In this document: one piece after another, positions 20,035 through 31,960 of the stretch | Layout of the letters: the number at the start of each line of letters is the position of its first letter | Position numbering within the stretch: the first letter of the stretch is position 1 | Assembly (NCBI GenBank): GCA_037349105.1 | Contig: JAYJMM010000121.1 | Location: 1,436,001 to 1,500,000 of the forward strand | Origin: Limnomonas spitsbergensis | Lineage: Eukaryota; Chlorophyta; Chlorophyceae; Chlamydomonadales | Length of the DNA: 64,000 nt | Reading direction: 5' to 3' | The notes under the pieces: model-generated | Seen by the model: the letters and a program-made list of their open reading frames with translations, nothing else | The model's database searches: none | Told to the model about the DNA's origin: nothing | Made by a program: the position numbers and the translations under genes

Positions 20035-20921
20035 TGTCGCACCATAAAGCAGTAACTGCAATACTATGGTAGATACCGTGAACTCCGGTCAGGGCGCCTT
20101 AGAGAGGCGTCCTCTACTCACAAATAAGGTACAGCACCGTACACACAGGCTCCTTGTACTACATACAAGAGATGTTAACAGGATAACTGTAAGGCACAAC
20201 CTTAGTAGGAGAGTCTTCTTGCCTAGGGCCTGTCTGGGTGTCCCTGTCTCGTGGGTACCGCCCCTACTACTTTACTCACTGAGAGCGGGGATGCTCGGGG
20301 TTGCGAAGGAACGGCGACGGAGGTGACTTTGTCCGTGGGTTTTGTCGCCGGGCGGAGTCAGCTGGAAGCTCGTACGCCGAGAGCTCCTGGTCGGCTTTGC
20401 GCCTCCTGGTCTATTTAGGTGAATATCTGCTTGGGACTGCTTGCTTGATTAGTCGTCTCCGATGGACGAGTAGTCAGGGATCGGCACCGTAGGTCGCGTG
20501 CTCTTCAGGGCGAGCGCCGTAGATCGCGTCGGCTGGGGATGACCAGTGATCTGGATGGGGCTCGCTTGTCACTTGCTTATGCTATCACCACTTTCCGTGG
20601 TGCTAGACTTGACTGAAGTGTAAGGTACTGACTTAGTGGCGAGCAAGGGCTAGTATACGTGAGAGCTAGGCCTATACTCTTTACACCAGAGGCCTGTCCT
20701 TCAAAAGGGACAAAAGTAAGTAGCAAGCTGGCACGCCGGGATTCAAAGGTCCCGGCATGCCCTAATTACTGAGTACGGTAGAATCTGCTACACTTCACAC
20801 TTAAGCGGGATTCTGGGTTCCAGATCAGATCAGGAGACTCCGCGGAGAAGCTGCGGAGGCTCCGCGGTCGCTAACAGCGGCCTAAACGGTTATGTCACGT
20901 ATACGGTAATATACTGTGACA
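20035..20921 (-). repeat. Joined A+B direct-repeat copy of the retroelement
   Basis: This is the contiguous A and B repeat. It starts TGTCGCACCATAAAG and ends GGTAATATACTGTGACA. A short internal inverted repeat, TCCGCGGAGAAGCTGCGGAGGC-like and therefore hairpin-forming, lies near 20839-20865. A two-base AC separates it from the next A copy. Confidence 0.85.
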
Positions 20922-20923
20922 AC

Positions 20924-21170
20924 TGTCGCACCATAAAGCAGTAACTGCAATACTATGGTAAATACCGTGAACTCCGGTCAGGGCGCCTTAGAGAGGCGTC
21001 CTCTACTCACAAATACGGTACAGCACCGTACACACACTCAGGCTCCTTGGACTACATAAAAGAGCTGTTAACAGGATAACTGTAAGGCACAGCCCTAGTA
21101 GGAGAGTCTTCTTGCCTAGGGCCTGTCTGGGTGTCCCTGTCTCGTGGGTACCGCCCCTACTCCTTTACTC
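20924..21170 (-). repeat. Second A repeat of the retroelement
   Basis: It matches 20035-20277 except for a few substitutions and a four-base insertion (ACTCAG against ACAG context). Homology stops sharply at TTTACTC (21170), where the internal body begins. Confidence 0.85.
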
Positions 21171-21953
21171 GCCCCCCGCTCCCCAGTGTTAAGCCCTCCA
21201 GGCATGCGCGGGGAGCTGGAAAAGGGGTAGTTCTGAAAGAATCTTCTAGAAATATGTACACTCAGAAGCCCAAATCGTCTCAGCAAATCCGCATGGTTCA
21301 GGCCGTCTCCAAAAGGAAATCCCACTGAGTCTCAGTTGCCTATGCGCCAATACTGCGCACGATCCCACAAATCTTAGCTGTTCACCCAAATCATGGCTAG
21401 CTAACAGAGTCATCTCAGAAGTCATCAGGCCGGGCTAGGAATAACCGCTGCTCTCGCCCCACTGCGCCATAGACACCTGGTCTTCAAGGCCACAAGAAAT
21501 GTGCGCCGTAGCAGCGGGATCCTGCCCCCCGCTGTGTTATCATCACACGAATTGACTAATTATCTTCATCCATCGCCTCCAGCGTATGTACTACCGCAGC
21601 CTTGCTGCTACGGTTCTTTAGAAACGAATTTTAACATGTTGCTGCCGTAGCATCCGTTCCAATCTTGCATTTCCAGCCATCGGCCCGCTGGCCGCCGGCC
21701 CACTGCCTGCCGGGTACTAGGACAAGCCGCGCTGCGCCTGAAGGTGTCTTCCGCTATGCAGGCGCCTGCCCGCTCCTTGCCGGTTACAGCGTGGGTGCCG
21801 TCAAGTGCTCAGCGGCCTTGCCGGTCTGGGCTTGGCTTAACCATAGCCCCGTCCTCCGTATGCCCCTCTAGGGGTGACTCGTCCTCTTTGTTGGAAGCCT
21901 AGCGCCACCTTGGCCCATCTATGGACCGCTCGCATGGTGACAATGGCCTCTCT

Positions 21954-24900
21954 TCATCCAAGGAATATCTTCCTCCAAAAAGTCTCTTCCTCCAAGAAGC
22001 CTCTCGCGCCTCTTCCTCCTCTTCCGTCCCTTCCTCCTCTTCTGCCGCAGGCCTGTGATGTGACCAACATGTCCCCCATTTCCAGGGCGAACTTCTCCCA
22101 CATCACCACATGCTGCGTCAGCACAGTGATCTGCTCCTCATCGGTCATGCACAAGTACCCTGGCACAGTGATCACGAACGTGCTCAGCTTGACCCTGGTG
22201 GCCACTGGCAGCCCCTCATAGAACATGTGCGAGACCGATTGCTTTCTGCCAAAGTAGTCCACTGCATCCCTGGAGATATGCAGCAACTCTGCTGTGGACA
22301 GGACTCTGTGCGCAAACGCCTCAGTCCACTGTCTCCTCTGGCTTGATCTCCGGATCCAAGGTGGTCTTGACTCCCAACTTGAGGTTGGTGATCGCGGATC
22401 TCTCATCCTAGGTCAGCTTCCCCACCTCCTCCTTTACCACCCTGATCCACAGGGTAAGCAGGGAAACCTCACAGCACTGCTCCTCTACTGGAGCGGCCCA
22501 CTGCCCCCTGATCCTTTCCACCTCCTTGGTGACCCTGTCCTTTGCGTGGGGCGCTGCCCTGATGGCCACCATCAACGGCCCCACACTGGCAGGCTTGTTG
22601 TTCCACAACCTGTCCAGGGATCGCACGAGCATGGCCATGGCCAAGGGTGACTGGCAGGATCTAACATTTTCCCCTGCCACCATGGCCAGCGCCGGCGGTT
22701 CATCGGACAACGCCAGCCGGTTGTGCGACCCCCAATAGCCGCATGCCTGGCAGTACTTCCTGACCGCGACAGCTCCGGGCTGGGCCATATCCAACACAGG
22801 CACCTTGCCTTGGATGGTCGGGATTTTGGTGAACCTGGTCACACCAGTCAGCTGCATGACCATCTGCTTCTGCAACTGCAGGCTCACCTCCGCATGCTCC
22901 ATATCCAACCTCTTTTTCTTTCGCTTCATTGACTCCCGCCTGGCCCCTGGCCCGCGCCTGTCAGATCCACCTGATCCGGACTCGTCTGAACTGGAGTCTG
23001 ATCCATATCCGCACATGTCGCCCCCTGGTGGGCTGCGACTGCGCTGGCTGTTTCTGCGGCCAGCCCCATCCTGGGCTTGTCCGCCCCCTGACGACTGTCT
23101 GCCGGCCCCGCCCGCGGAGCCTCTGCTCCTCTCGGGTGGCGGCTGATCAGCCGCATCTCTGCTTTTTCTCTCCTCTGAGCCAGACTCCCGAGGCTGTGTT
23201 CCTCTGCCGGATTCTGCCTGCCCCCTGGGCGGCTTCTGACTTGGCCCGCCTGGCTACGTGTCCTCCTGCCGTATTCGGCCTGCCCCCTGGGCGGCTCCTG
23301 GCTTTGCCAGTTTGGCTGTTCCCTGCCGTCTGCCTGCCCCCTGGGCGGCTCCTGGCTCTGCCATCGCGGCTCTTTTCCTCTGCCGTACTCATGTCCCCTG
23401 GGCGGCTCCTGGCTCTGCCAGCTTGGCTGTTCCCTGTCGTCTGCCTGCCCCCTGGACGGCTCTTGGCTCCGCCATCGCGGCTCTGTTTCTCTGCCGTACT
23501 CCTGCCCCCTGGGCGGCTCCTGGCTCGGCCTGCCTGGCTGTGTCCCGCCTGTGTAATTCCTGGCCCAGGAATCTGACAGCACCTCCTCTCTGGCCTCTCT
23601 GGACCTTGGGGTGGGCGCGGCCCTTGCCTGCTGCTGCCACCTTTGGACCTCCCTGAGCTCCTCTGGTTGCTGCACAGCTGTTTCAAAACCTTCCCACACT
23701 TGATCCTCCTCTTCTTCATCCTCGGATTCAGATCCAGGTTCCTCCTGATCTCCCTTCACCCCATTGCACCACTCATCTGCGAAGGCCTTGACGGCCAGGG
23801 CTGCCTCGCGTCCTGCTCCTCCCTTGGACGCCTGTCCAAGGGCGGCCAACAGCCCCCAGCATCGCCATGTCCTGCCCCGTGTGTGGAATCCCCATCATGG
23901 CCTTCGTTGCCCACTCCCTCAGATGATGGGCCCTGAATTCCTTAATGGCCTTCACCTGATCGCTGAAGTGGAAGAAATACATGGAGCAAACTTGCTTCCA
24001 CAGGCTCGCCGCCCACTGCAGAATCCCCCTCCAGCCGATCGGCTTCAGATCCTCCTCAATCAGCTCCTCTAGATCTGCCACCTTCACCGCCCTGGAGTGC
24101 TCTGACTCTCTGGGGCCTTCCTCCTATGCCCACGCTGGATTGTTGAAAAATCCACACATGCCGCCTCCTCGGCTGCTGCCTCTCTTCACTTGGCCGCTAA
24201 ATCCCTCCTTGAATCTCTGCACAGGCCTGCCCACACTGGGGGAAAACCTGTACAGGGGTGTTCCATACACCGTGGACCCTACCACCCTCCTGACTGGAGT
24301 GCGGCGGGGCCTCAGCTGCCTCCTCGGATGCAGCCCTGCCGTCAGCTGCGGCCCCTTTTGCACTTGCACCTCTGGAATGGGATCTGACAGCTCTTCTTCC
24401 GACATCAGGTCAGCCCACGGCTTTCCCACCGGCACAGCCGCCCTTTTGCTCTGGATCCGCGGTTCATCGCTCTCCTGCGAAACTTGCCCGGCCATCGCTG
24501 GTTTGGCTCCTGCCCCCTAACGCTTGACCTATGCAGGCCCGCGCCTGGCCACACTCACCTCTGCTTTCACCAGCGGCTCGCCTGCCCTGACCTTGTCACG
24601 GCCTGCAAGCCCCTCTGGGCCTGCGGCAACATCCGCCCTTTGGTCACTTTGGCTGGATTCCTCCTTGACCCAATCCGCATTGCTTCCTCTGCAATCACTG
24701 CATCACTGGCCTCAGCCGGGTCCTCACCCGGCTCCAGCCCCCTCTGGATGTTGGCATCCATGAGGTGCTCACATGCCCTGTTGCTGTGCTCGCACTCGAA
24801 CCCGCAGAACATATATACTCCTCCGGTGTTTCGCCTCATGGCCTGACGCATGGCATTGCGGATGTCCATCGGCTGCTGACGGGCACCTGTTGCGCGATCC

Positions 24901-26855
24901 TCCCAGAGCCTCGCCAGCTCCACATCTGCAGGCACCGCATCATGGATTGCTACCATGCACACATTCCTGCTGCTGCTGTCGTCCACGGGTGCTGGCACCG
25001 GAGACTTGCTGCTCCTAGCTGCTTCCACGTCATTGTCAGTTGCCCTGCCTGCCACTGCCTGGCTGGACCTGCTGCAGCCGTCTGGGCCGAGACTCAGGCT
25101 AGGGCTGGCTTGACCCACTGGCCCACACTGCTCTGCTGAGCGGAAGCCCTCCTGTCTGGGAAATCTGGGCGCGCACCCCTGCTGCAGCTGTGGCTGTGCT
25201 TCTTCTTTCACTCCGTGGCCGGCCAGCTCAGCCCTGTGCCCACTGGGTAGTGCCACGTGCCACGCAACCATGGCTGTGTGCTGCAGCTGCTGCTCTTCCT
25301 CCTCCTCGCCTTGTGGCAGCAGCGTCTGCAGTTTCTTTGCCAAGCGACGCTTCATCATCCTCAGCTTCCTGGTCATTCTCATCTGTCAGGCCATCCCTGG
25401 CTGCCTGGCCATCCACAGCTGCCTGGCCATTCCTTTGAGCTTCTGCCGGTACCAGTTCACATTTTCCCTCAGCATGGGTATGGAGATATCCAGCTCCATT
25501 GACCCCTCAGGGTTCTCTGCCGCAACAGGCTTGGGTGAATGTCCTCTGGGTTTCCCATGTGCACTGCCCTGGCTGGTTGGGCTTGTTTCCCTTGTGCCCG
25601 GGATCGCCTGCCTTGCCCCTTCAGTTGGACCATGCACGGCCAACCCCTCTGGCAGGTTGCCTGTCTGGCCCCCCTTCAGTCCTGAGGCCTCGACATGGGA
25701 CTGGCTAGGGCCGTCGGCAGCTGCAGGCACACCTGCCACACCCTTGGGCGCCCCCAGCCATATGATGGCCTGCTGGACCGCCCCTGGTTCAGGTCTTGGC
25801 ACCCGGCCCCCTCCTAGAGCTGCTGCCACCGGTGGTGTGACATGCCCATCCTCTTCTGGCTGGTGCATCTGCACCAATACCGGCGCCTGTCTGTGCACGT
25901 GGTCCTCAATCCCCCTCGATCCTGCCGGTTCCTCGGCCACCTGCTGGTTCAGCTTCTGCTCCCACGAATGCAGTTGGCCCGGCTCGCAGCCACCGGCCAC
26001 CACAGGTGTCACAGGAGCTGCCCCCCTCTGCAAGCACAGCTGTGGCGCCTGCACCTGCAGTTGGCCTGGCTCGTAGCCACCAGCCACCACAGGTGTCACA
26101 TGAGCTGCCTCCCTCTGCAAGCACAGCCGCGACGCCTGCACCTGCAGCTGGCCTGGCTCGCAGCCACCGGCCACCACAGGTGTCACATGGGCTGCCTCCC
26201 TCTGCAAGCACAGCCGCGACGCCTGCACCTGCAGTTGGTCTGGCTCGCAGCCACCGGCCACCACAATTTGATCCTCCTGATCTTGTTTATCCTGCTCTGG
26301 GGCGACCCCGAACCTCGCATAATCCTCAGCCTCGCTTGCCTTGCGCGGGCCAAGCCTGTGCCCAGCCCTTCCTGTCAGATCACAGCTGATCAGGTGCAGC
26401 TGCTCGCTAGCTACCGGGCTATCCCGCCTGGGTCGACATGCACTTCCTGCCGGGAGACAGCTGGTCAGGTGCAGCTGCTTGTTAGCTACCGGGCTATCCC
26501 GCCTGGGTGGACAGGCACTTCCTGCCTGAAAACAGCTGATCAGGTGCAGCTGCTCGCTAGCTACCGGGCTATCCCGCCTGGATGGACAGGTACTTCCTGT
26601 CTGCAAACAGCTGATCAGGTGCAGCTGCTCGCTAGCTACCGGGCTATCCCGCCTGGGTGGAAAGGCCCTCCCCCGGGCCTGCTGTTGGTCCCTGGGACTT
26701 GGCTCACTGTCACTGCTGAGGATATCAAACATGGACCAGCCGTTGGGGGACACCTGATTACCTGGCTGCTCCATACAACTGGTCAGTGCCTCCAAGGGTG
26801 CGCGCTGCTGGGGCACAGCCAGACTGCTTAACCCTGCCTGCTCTGCGTCACACAC
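21954..26855 (-). pseudogene. Broken gag-like polyprotein region of the retroelement
   Basis: A run of minus-strand frames covers most of the body. Frames 26855-25386 and 25382-24567 are one frame interrupted by a single TGA. Then frames 24495-24124 and 24087-23773 share a frame with one stop. Shifts are needed near 23.85 and 23.0 kb, and after a TAG at 22408 the region continues to about 21954. Visible parts are: four repeats of RRDSPVASEQLHLISC type; four of VVAGGCEPGQLQVQASRLC type; a Cys/His cluster FCGFECEHSNRACEH; a tryptophan-containing helical stretch (GWRGILQWAASLWKQV); repeats of SQEPPRGQ; and YCQACGYWGSHN, possibly a zinc knuckle. Position and composition fit a structural gag protein, but no family match was made. 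The frame breaks point to decay. Confidence 0.5.
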
Positions 26856-27734
26856 ACTTTTCTACACTCCAGTGGCCCACTGCCCGAGCCTGTTCCACCC
26901 TATTGCTGAGCCAGATCCTCCTTCCTTTTTCCTGGGGGCCATTCCGCAGTGGCGGCCGCTTTTGCTCCACCCACCGCCTGCAGATCTGCAGGTTTCCTGA
27001 TCACCTGACTTCCACCACGGGGCATCGTCCCGTTCTCCTTTTTAACGCACTGCGCAGCACTTGCCACTCTCAGCAGCCTCTTCTGCGTCGCGTATTCTGG
27101 CCCACTGCCTAGGTCTCTGGCTCCCCCGCACTCTGCTGCCCCCTCTGGGGCCTGCCCCTTGATCACCGTGATCGGGCTCGTTCTTGATTTGTCGCGCGGC
27201 CCCTGCCCCACTGGGCAAGTCCTGCTCTGCTGCGCCTTCTGGACCACTGTCCCGATCTGCGCCACTGGTCTGCGACACCTCAGCGGCCGGGTCCAATGTC
27301 AGCTCAGGGGTTCTTCCTCCCTGTCTCAACCACTGCGCATATTCCAGGCCTTGCCTTGGAATATCCAGGGTTGATTGGGGCACTGGTCCACCTCGGCCGA
27401 TCCCTTTGTGCAACACTTCAGCGCCCACAGTGCCATCAGCCTGCCCAACGTCCTTGGGCTAAGCTTGATCTGCACTGGGCACCTTGCACCCCAAAGCTGC
27501 GGGATCCTCGATCCCTGCTAGCCCGCGGGAAATACGCATCGCTTCTCCCTCAAGCGCCATCTGCCGCTCTGAGTCCAGGCCCTGCCTTTCTGAGGGCTTG
27601 CTAGACAGGTCTGGTTGACAGTAGCTTAAGGACAGGCAATCCGACTCTTTCTATTTGCTCAACATGATCTGGTGCTAGGCGGAATTCTCCTTCGCCCGTA
27701 CCAGCTTTCTTTCTCACAACTTTCTCCCAGCTTT

Positions 27735-27905
27735 CACTGCGATCCTTCACAGCGATCCTGGACAGCGATCCTTCACAACGATCCTGGACAGCGATCCTTC
27801 ACAGCGATCGGGTGCGGCTGCTGCCAGCTACCGGGCGATCCTGGACAGCGATCCTGGACAGTGACCTGCACAGCGATCCTTCACTGAATCCTTCACAGCG
27901 ATCCG
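27735..27905. repeat. Short 15-16-bp repeats in the retroelement body
   Basis: CAGCGATCCTKSACAGC-type units recur about ten times with gaps. They may be regulatory or packaging sequence, as they lie between the B repeat and the start of the gag-like frames; that role is speculation. Confidence 0.6.
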
Positions 27906-28353
27906 CTAAACTCCTGCGGATCTCCTCGGCGCACGTCACGCCGCTGCTCAGACTGTCTTGCCTGCACACAGTTCTGGGCCACTGAAATCTCGGCCTCAGC
28001 AATCCATTGATCACTGATCCGCCGATCCACTTCTGTTAACACTTTTGTTTTCACAATCAAGTGGTACGACCTTAACCACTGACCAAATGCACAGGGAATC
28101 AAGCTGGGTTTATAACTCCACAACTGGATCTTCGAGCTTCTCCCCAAGGCTCTTCACAGCCGGGGTCTGCAAGATCTAATTTGGCACGAAAAGCCCAAGC
28201 AGAATGCAGCGACAGAGGTGCCTTTCCAAGCGGTCCAAGGCAAACAATTCAAAAAAAACATTCCAGGTCAGACAAGCTTAGCTTCCCTCAGCGAGGAACT
28301 CGTTGGCAAGCAGCTGATCAGGCTGCAATACCAATTTTATCCCTTTTGAAGGA

Positions 28354-28993
28354 CACTGAGAGCGGGGATGCTCGGGGTTGCGAAGGAACGGCGACGGAGG
28401 TGACTTTGTCCGTGGGTTTTGTCGCCGGGCGGAGTCAGCTGGAAGCTCGTACGCCGAGAGCTCCTGGTCGGCTTTGCACCTCCTGGTCTAGGTGAATATC
28501 TGCTTGGGACTGCTTGCTTGATTAGTCGTCTCCAATGGACGAGTAGTCAGGGATCGGCACCGTAGGTCGCATGCTCTTCAGGGCGAGCGCCGTAGATCGC
28601 GTCGGCTGGGGATGACCAGTGATCTGGATGGGGCTCGCTTGTCACTTGCTTATGCTATCACCACTTTCCGTGGTGCTAGACTTGACTGAAGTGTAAGGTA
28701 CTGACTTAGTGGCGAGCAAGGGCTAGTATACGTAAGAGCTAGGCCTATACTCTTTACACCAGAGGCCTGTCCTTCAAAAGGGACAAAAGTAGTAGCAAGC
28801 TGACACGCCGGGATTCAACGGTCCCGGCATGCCCTAATTACTGAGTACGGTAGAATCTGCTACACTTCACACTTAAACGGGATTCTGGGTTCCAGATCAG
28901 ATCAGGAGACTCCGCAGGGAAGCTGCGGAGGCTCCGCAGTCGCTAACAGCGGCCTAAACGGTTCTGTCACGTATACGGTAATATACTGTGACA
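28354..28993 (-). repeat. Second B repeat of the retroelement
   Basis: It matches 20277-20921 from CACTGAGAGCGGGG to CTGTGACA with a few substitutions and small gaps. It is followed by TACA, as also found immediately before 20035. Confidence 0.85.
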
Positions 28994-28997
28994 TACA

Positions 28998-29962
28998 CAT
29001 TATATGGAACTGTATTCCCTCGGCCCAACCCACTAACCCAATCGTATGGCGTCGTACAAGATTGTTAACTGCGGGCGAGGCGCATACACTTCTGGGTGTT
29101 GTTGCCCCAGTATTTTTTTATATTTAACAAGTGCAACGGATCAAATCGAATGGTGGTATCAAACAAATATGCAGTCAATGAAAGGACATGGACAAACATC
29201 CAATGATAGGGACGAAAACGGGAAATAGGGAAAGCAATCTTGCAATTTCGAACAACAACAAAAAAATGCCTTAGGCTAAGGCTTAGGGGATGGCACATAT
29301 TACACATGCGACTACCGACGTTAAGGCGGGCAGATTAAAACGCGCTAGGTGCGCTAAAGGAGGGATCGGGCATTTGCATCCTCTGTTTGGTCTAGCCTTC
29401 GTCGTGCGTCAAACCCTTGTCACTCGCCCGACCTTTGACGTTCTGTGAACATTACTCCCTCATTCTTTGATCATGTACGTCTAAAAGCTGTACATTTTAG
29501 CTCGCTTCCACTGTACCGTATAAGCTTTTGCCGTACATTTTTCCTCTGCACTTTTAAGTAGCCGATCAACAACCAACCGCTAACGAGGTTAGCATAAAAA
29601 CAGCGAATGTACAAGTTTTGTTATCATGTTTGTATTATTTTTTGTCACTTGATGACCTACCCGGTTTACTGGTATGTCAAGATCAATACCATCGCACTCA
29701 TGAGATGTGACGTATGGTCACTAAGCGGTTAGGTAATCACATTGATTTTGAACGGGCACAATGATTTTTGGGGCACCGGTTTCGGGTTTCGGGGTTGAGT
29801 TTGAAGGATTTAGGGCTAAGGGTTAAAACCTAACTCCCAACATGGGTTCGTTTTCAAGGGATTACACATGGGCTGGCCGCTAAACAATAGGTGTGGATGG
29901 TGTAAATGTGAAACTGTTTTGTTTTTATTATATATACATGTATTTCCGCAAGGGATCACACT
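28998..29962. other. Intergenic stretch before tRNA-Phe
   Basis: It is AT-richer than the neighbours. A degenerate telomere-like stretch (GGGTTTCGGGGTTGAG...TTTAGGG) lies near 29778-29825. No gene is supported. Confidence 0.4.
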
Positions 29963-29968
29963 GGGGCT

Positions 29969-30010
<42 letters not shown>

Positions 30011-30035
30011 GTTGGTTCGATCCCGACTGGCCCTA
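29963..30035 (+). tRNA. tRNA-Phe (GAA)
   Basis: It is 73 bases and intronless. The acceptor pairs GGGGCTA with TGGCCCT (two G-T pairs), with discriminator A. The D-stem is GCTC/GAGC, the anticodon stem TCAGA/TCTGA with loop CTGAAGA (anticodon GAA, 29996-29998), and the T-stem GTTGG/CCGAC with loop TTCGATC. The A box (TAGCTCAGTTGGG) and B box (GGTTCGATCCC) are intact. The D and anticodon arms match plant nuclear tRNA-Phe, so this is a nuclear gene. The CCA is not encoded. Confidence 0.96.
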
Positions 30036-30037
30036 TA

Positions 30038-30042
30038 TTTTT
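30038..30042 (+). terminator. RNA polymerase III terminator of tRNA-Phe
   Basis: A TTTTT run starts two bases after the discriminator base, in the usual place for a Pol III stop signal. Confidence 0.85.
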
Positions 30043-30646
30043 CGAGGAAGCTAAACATCGAATTATCTCATTATCGAACTTTCAAATCCGTCGCACCGAG
30101 AGTGTAGTTTATTTGATGTTCTTCATTGCCACGCATGCACACTGGCATATAGTCTTACTAAACGTGCACTACATAGTGGTTGTTCATTCATGAGAAGAGT
30201 ACATGTCGGGTACTACCTTTATCTACTTTATCAACATGCATGGAAGGTTTGTGGCACAACTTCACCGCATCATGCACCACAAACATGTAACCAAGCTTGC
30301 CTATTGCCATGCTTGCGCCGTAATGCATGGCGCGCGCACGTTGAAACAAATCACGCCTATAGGGGTCCGCAACTTTATATTACGTAACAAAAACTGAACA
30401 TAACATAAATTGTAATCAAAAACTCCTCGTTGTAAACTAATTCAAAAAAAACGGGAATCAACATCAAAAACGCTAAATATGGCTTTCAATCAGGGTTACC
30501 CAGTACGGGCCGTATTGGCCCCAAATCCCGTGACGTATTCGTACCGCACTGTACCGTTTGCAACGCGGCCAAGTACGGCCGCCATTTCATGCACTGCATG
30601 AGAGCACACGTGCACATATCAGTCTGACATATCATACATCATCCGG

Positions 30647-30847
30647 ATGGAGGTAGAGGCAACGCTGAGAATAAGTCCTAGGAAGGCAACGTACACGGCT
30701 GATGCGCATTGGATTTTGCAACGGTCATCGAAGGCTGGCCATGCCAAGAGTGGGCAATGCAATTTTTGCGATAAGATTTTTGTCGGCACCGACTTCGCAA
30801 TCCACCAATCACCTCGCGGGCATAACAAGACAAGTCGTGGCGTGTGA
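30647..30847 (+). pseudogene. Probable BED-type zinc-finger fragment of a hAT transposase
   Basis: It is 66 codons from ATG to TGA. CxxC (GQCNFCDK) is followed by FVGT and a pair of His (IHQSPRGH), the spacing of a C2H2/BED DNA-binding finger. The catalytic part of a transposase is absent, so it is read as a fragment left inside a deletion derivative. Confidence 0.45.
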
Positions 30848-31507
30848 AAAGGTGAGACGTTAGGACGGGTGCATGATTAAGGCATACAACGGTGATGTCG
30901 TGTGATCCGATGCCTTATATCGATGTGCATATTTTACTCTATCAATAGCGTACGTATGTTGGAGGCTAGGAGGAGAAGGAGCCCTGGAGTCCAGGACTCC
31001 CAAGAGGGAGGCAAGACACGGGAGCTCCGTGTCTCCAAAACGGTTACGAAATGATTTCCATGCATGCCATACAATGATGCAACTCAGCAACAATGCCAGG
31101 TGATTCTGACGCCTCTTGTTTCTATTGCTCCTTTCTTGCATGTAAATTTTCATGTGCCATGCTTGTGGGTAGCGTTAATATGGACTGGGCTGAAATGCTA
31201 AAATGCTGAATGGCATGTTGGAAGATTGTAATAGCGATGTGTGACAGTGTGAGGAGTTTGGGATTGCATCAATGATCATATTTCTCCCTAGCATGTCAGC
31301 ATGGTAAATCTGCATGCATGCATGGAGATGGATATTTGCGGGCCATGCAAAATTGCATGGGGGCTGTCATGCAGCCATGCATTATGTCCGGATGTGCATG
31401 GGGTCAAACAGTCATGGGGGTGTTGCATTTAGGTGTTTATCTGTGTGGATCCTGTTGTTTTGAGCCTTGAAAATCGAAAAAAATCTCGGACTCTTTGTCC
31501 TCTTTGT

Positions 31508-31906
31508 CCGTACCGTATCCGTACCGTATATGTACCGTATTCGTACCGTATATATACGTACCGTATCCGTACCGTATCCGTACCGTATCCGTACCGTATC
31601 CGTACCGTATCCGTACCGTATCCGTACCGTATCCGTACCGTATCCGTACCGTATCCGTACCGTATCCGTACCGTATCCGTACCGTATCCGTACCGTATCC
31701 GTACCGTATCCGTACCGTATCCGTACCGTATCCGTACCGTATCCGTACCGTATCCGTACCGTATCCGTACCGTATCCGTACCGTATCCGTACCGTATCCG
31801 TACCGTATCCGTACCGTATCCGTACCGTATCCGTACCGTATCCGTACCGTATCCGTACCGTATCCGTACCGTATCCGTACCGTATCCGTACCGTATCCGT
31901 ATCCGT
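31508..31906. repeat. 11-bp tandem repeat, about 35 copies
   Basis: The unit is GTACCGTATCC. Since 11 is not divisible by 3 and the unit has no stop codon in any register, several frames on both strands are open across it. None of these is a gene. The unit matches the subterminal GGATACGGTAC motif of the short hAT element at 4012-4211. Confidence 0.95.
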
Positions 31907-31960
31907 ACCGTTCTAACCGTACCGCATTCCCGTACCGTATTTCCGTACCGGGTTACCCTG

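Larger units (their letters stand above)
20035..28993 (-). mobile_element. Split-direct-repeat retroelement (PAT/kangaroo-like), gag-only
   Basis: Two sequence blocks, A (about 245 bp) and B (about 640 bp), are arranged A-B-A-body-B on the plus strand: A 20035-20277, B 20277-20921, A 20924-21170, body, B 28354-28993. Read on the minus strand this is the split direct repeat of PAT and kangaroo elements of the DIRS class of tyrosine-recombinase retrotransposons (one half at one end, the other half split at the other). Corresponding copies are nearly identical, so the insertion is young. The body, about 7.2 kb, reads on the minus strand and holds only broken gag-like frames. I found no reverse transcriptase, RNase H or tyrosine recombinase, so it is probably non-autonomous. 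The outer ends read TG...CA with TACA on both sides, so a rearranged LTR element is the alternative. Confidence 0.65.
30491..31960. mobile_element. Non-autonomous hAT-like element (1,470 bp) with BED-finger remnant and 11-bp array
   Basis: The left end is CAGGGTTACCCAGTACGG and the right end CCGGGTTACCCTG, inverted copies of each other and of the 4012-4211 element. The flanks CTTTCAAT (30483-30490) and CCTTCAAC (31961-31968) match at 6 of 8 positions, compatible with an aged 8-bp duplication. A plus-strand reading frame at 30647-30847 contains CNFCDKIFVGTDFAIHQ with a following His, which resembles the BED zinc finger at the start of hAT transposases. The right third is the 11-bp array. Confidence 0.6.

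Noticed and set aside
20035..28993. Simple LTR retrotransposon
   Set aside because: One end has A+B and the other only B, with a second A next to the first copy. No primer-binding site or polypurine tract is seen next to the repeats. A split direct repeat explains all blocks, though TG...CA ends and TACA flanks keep the LTR option open.
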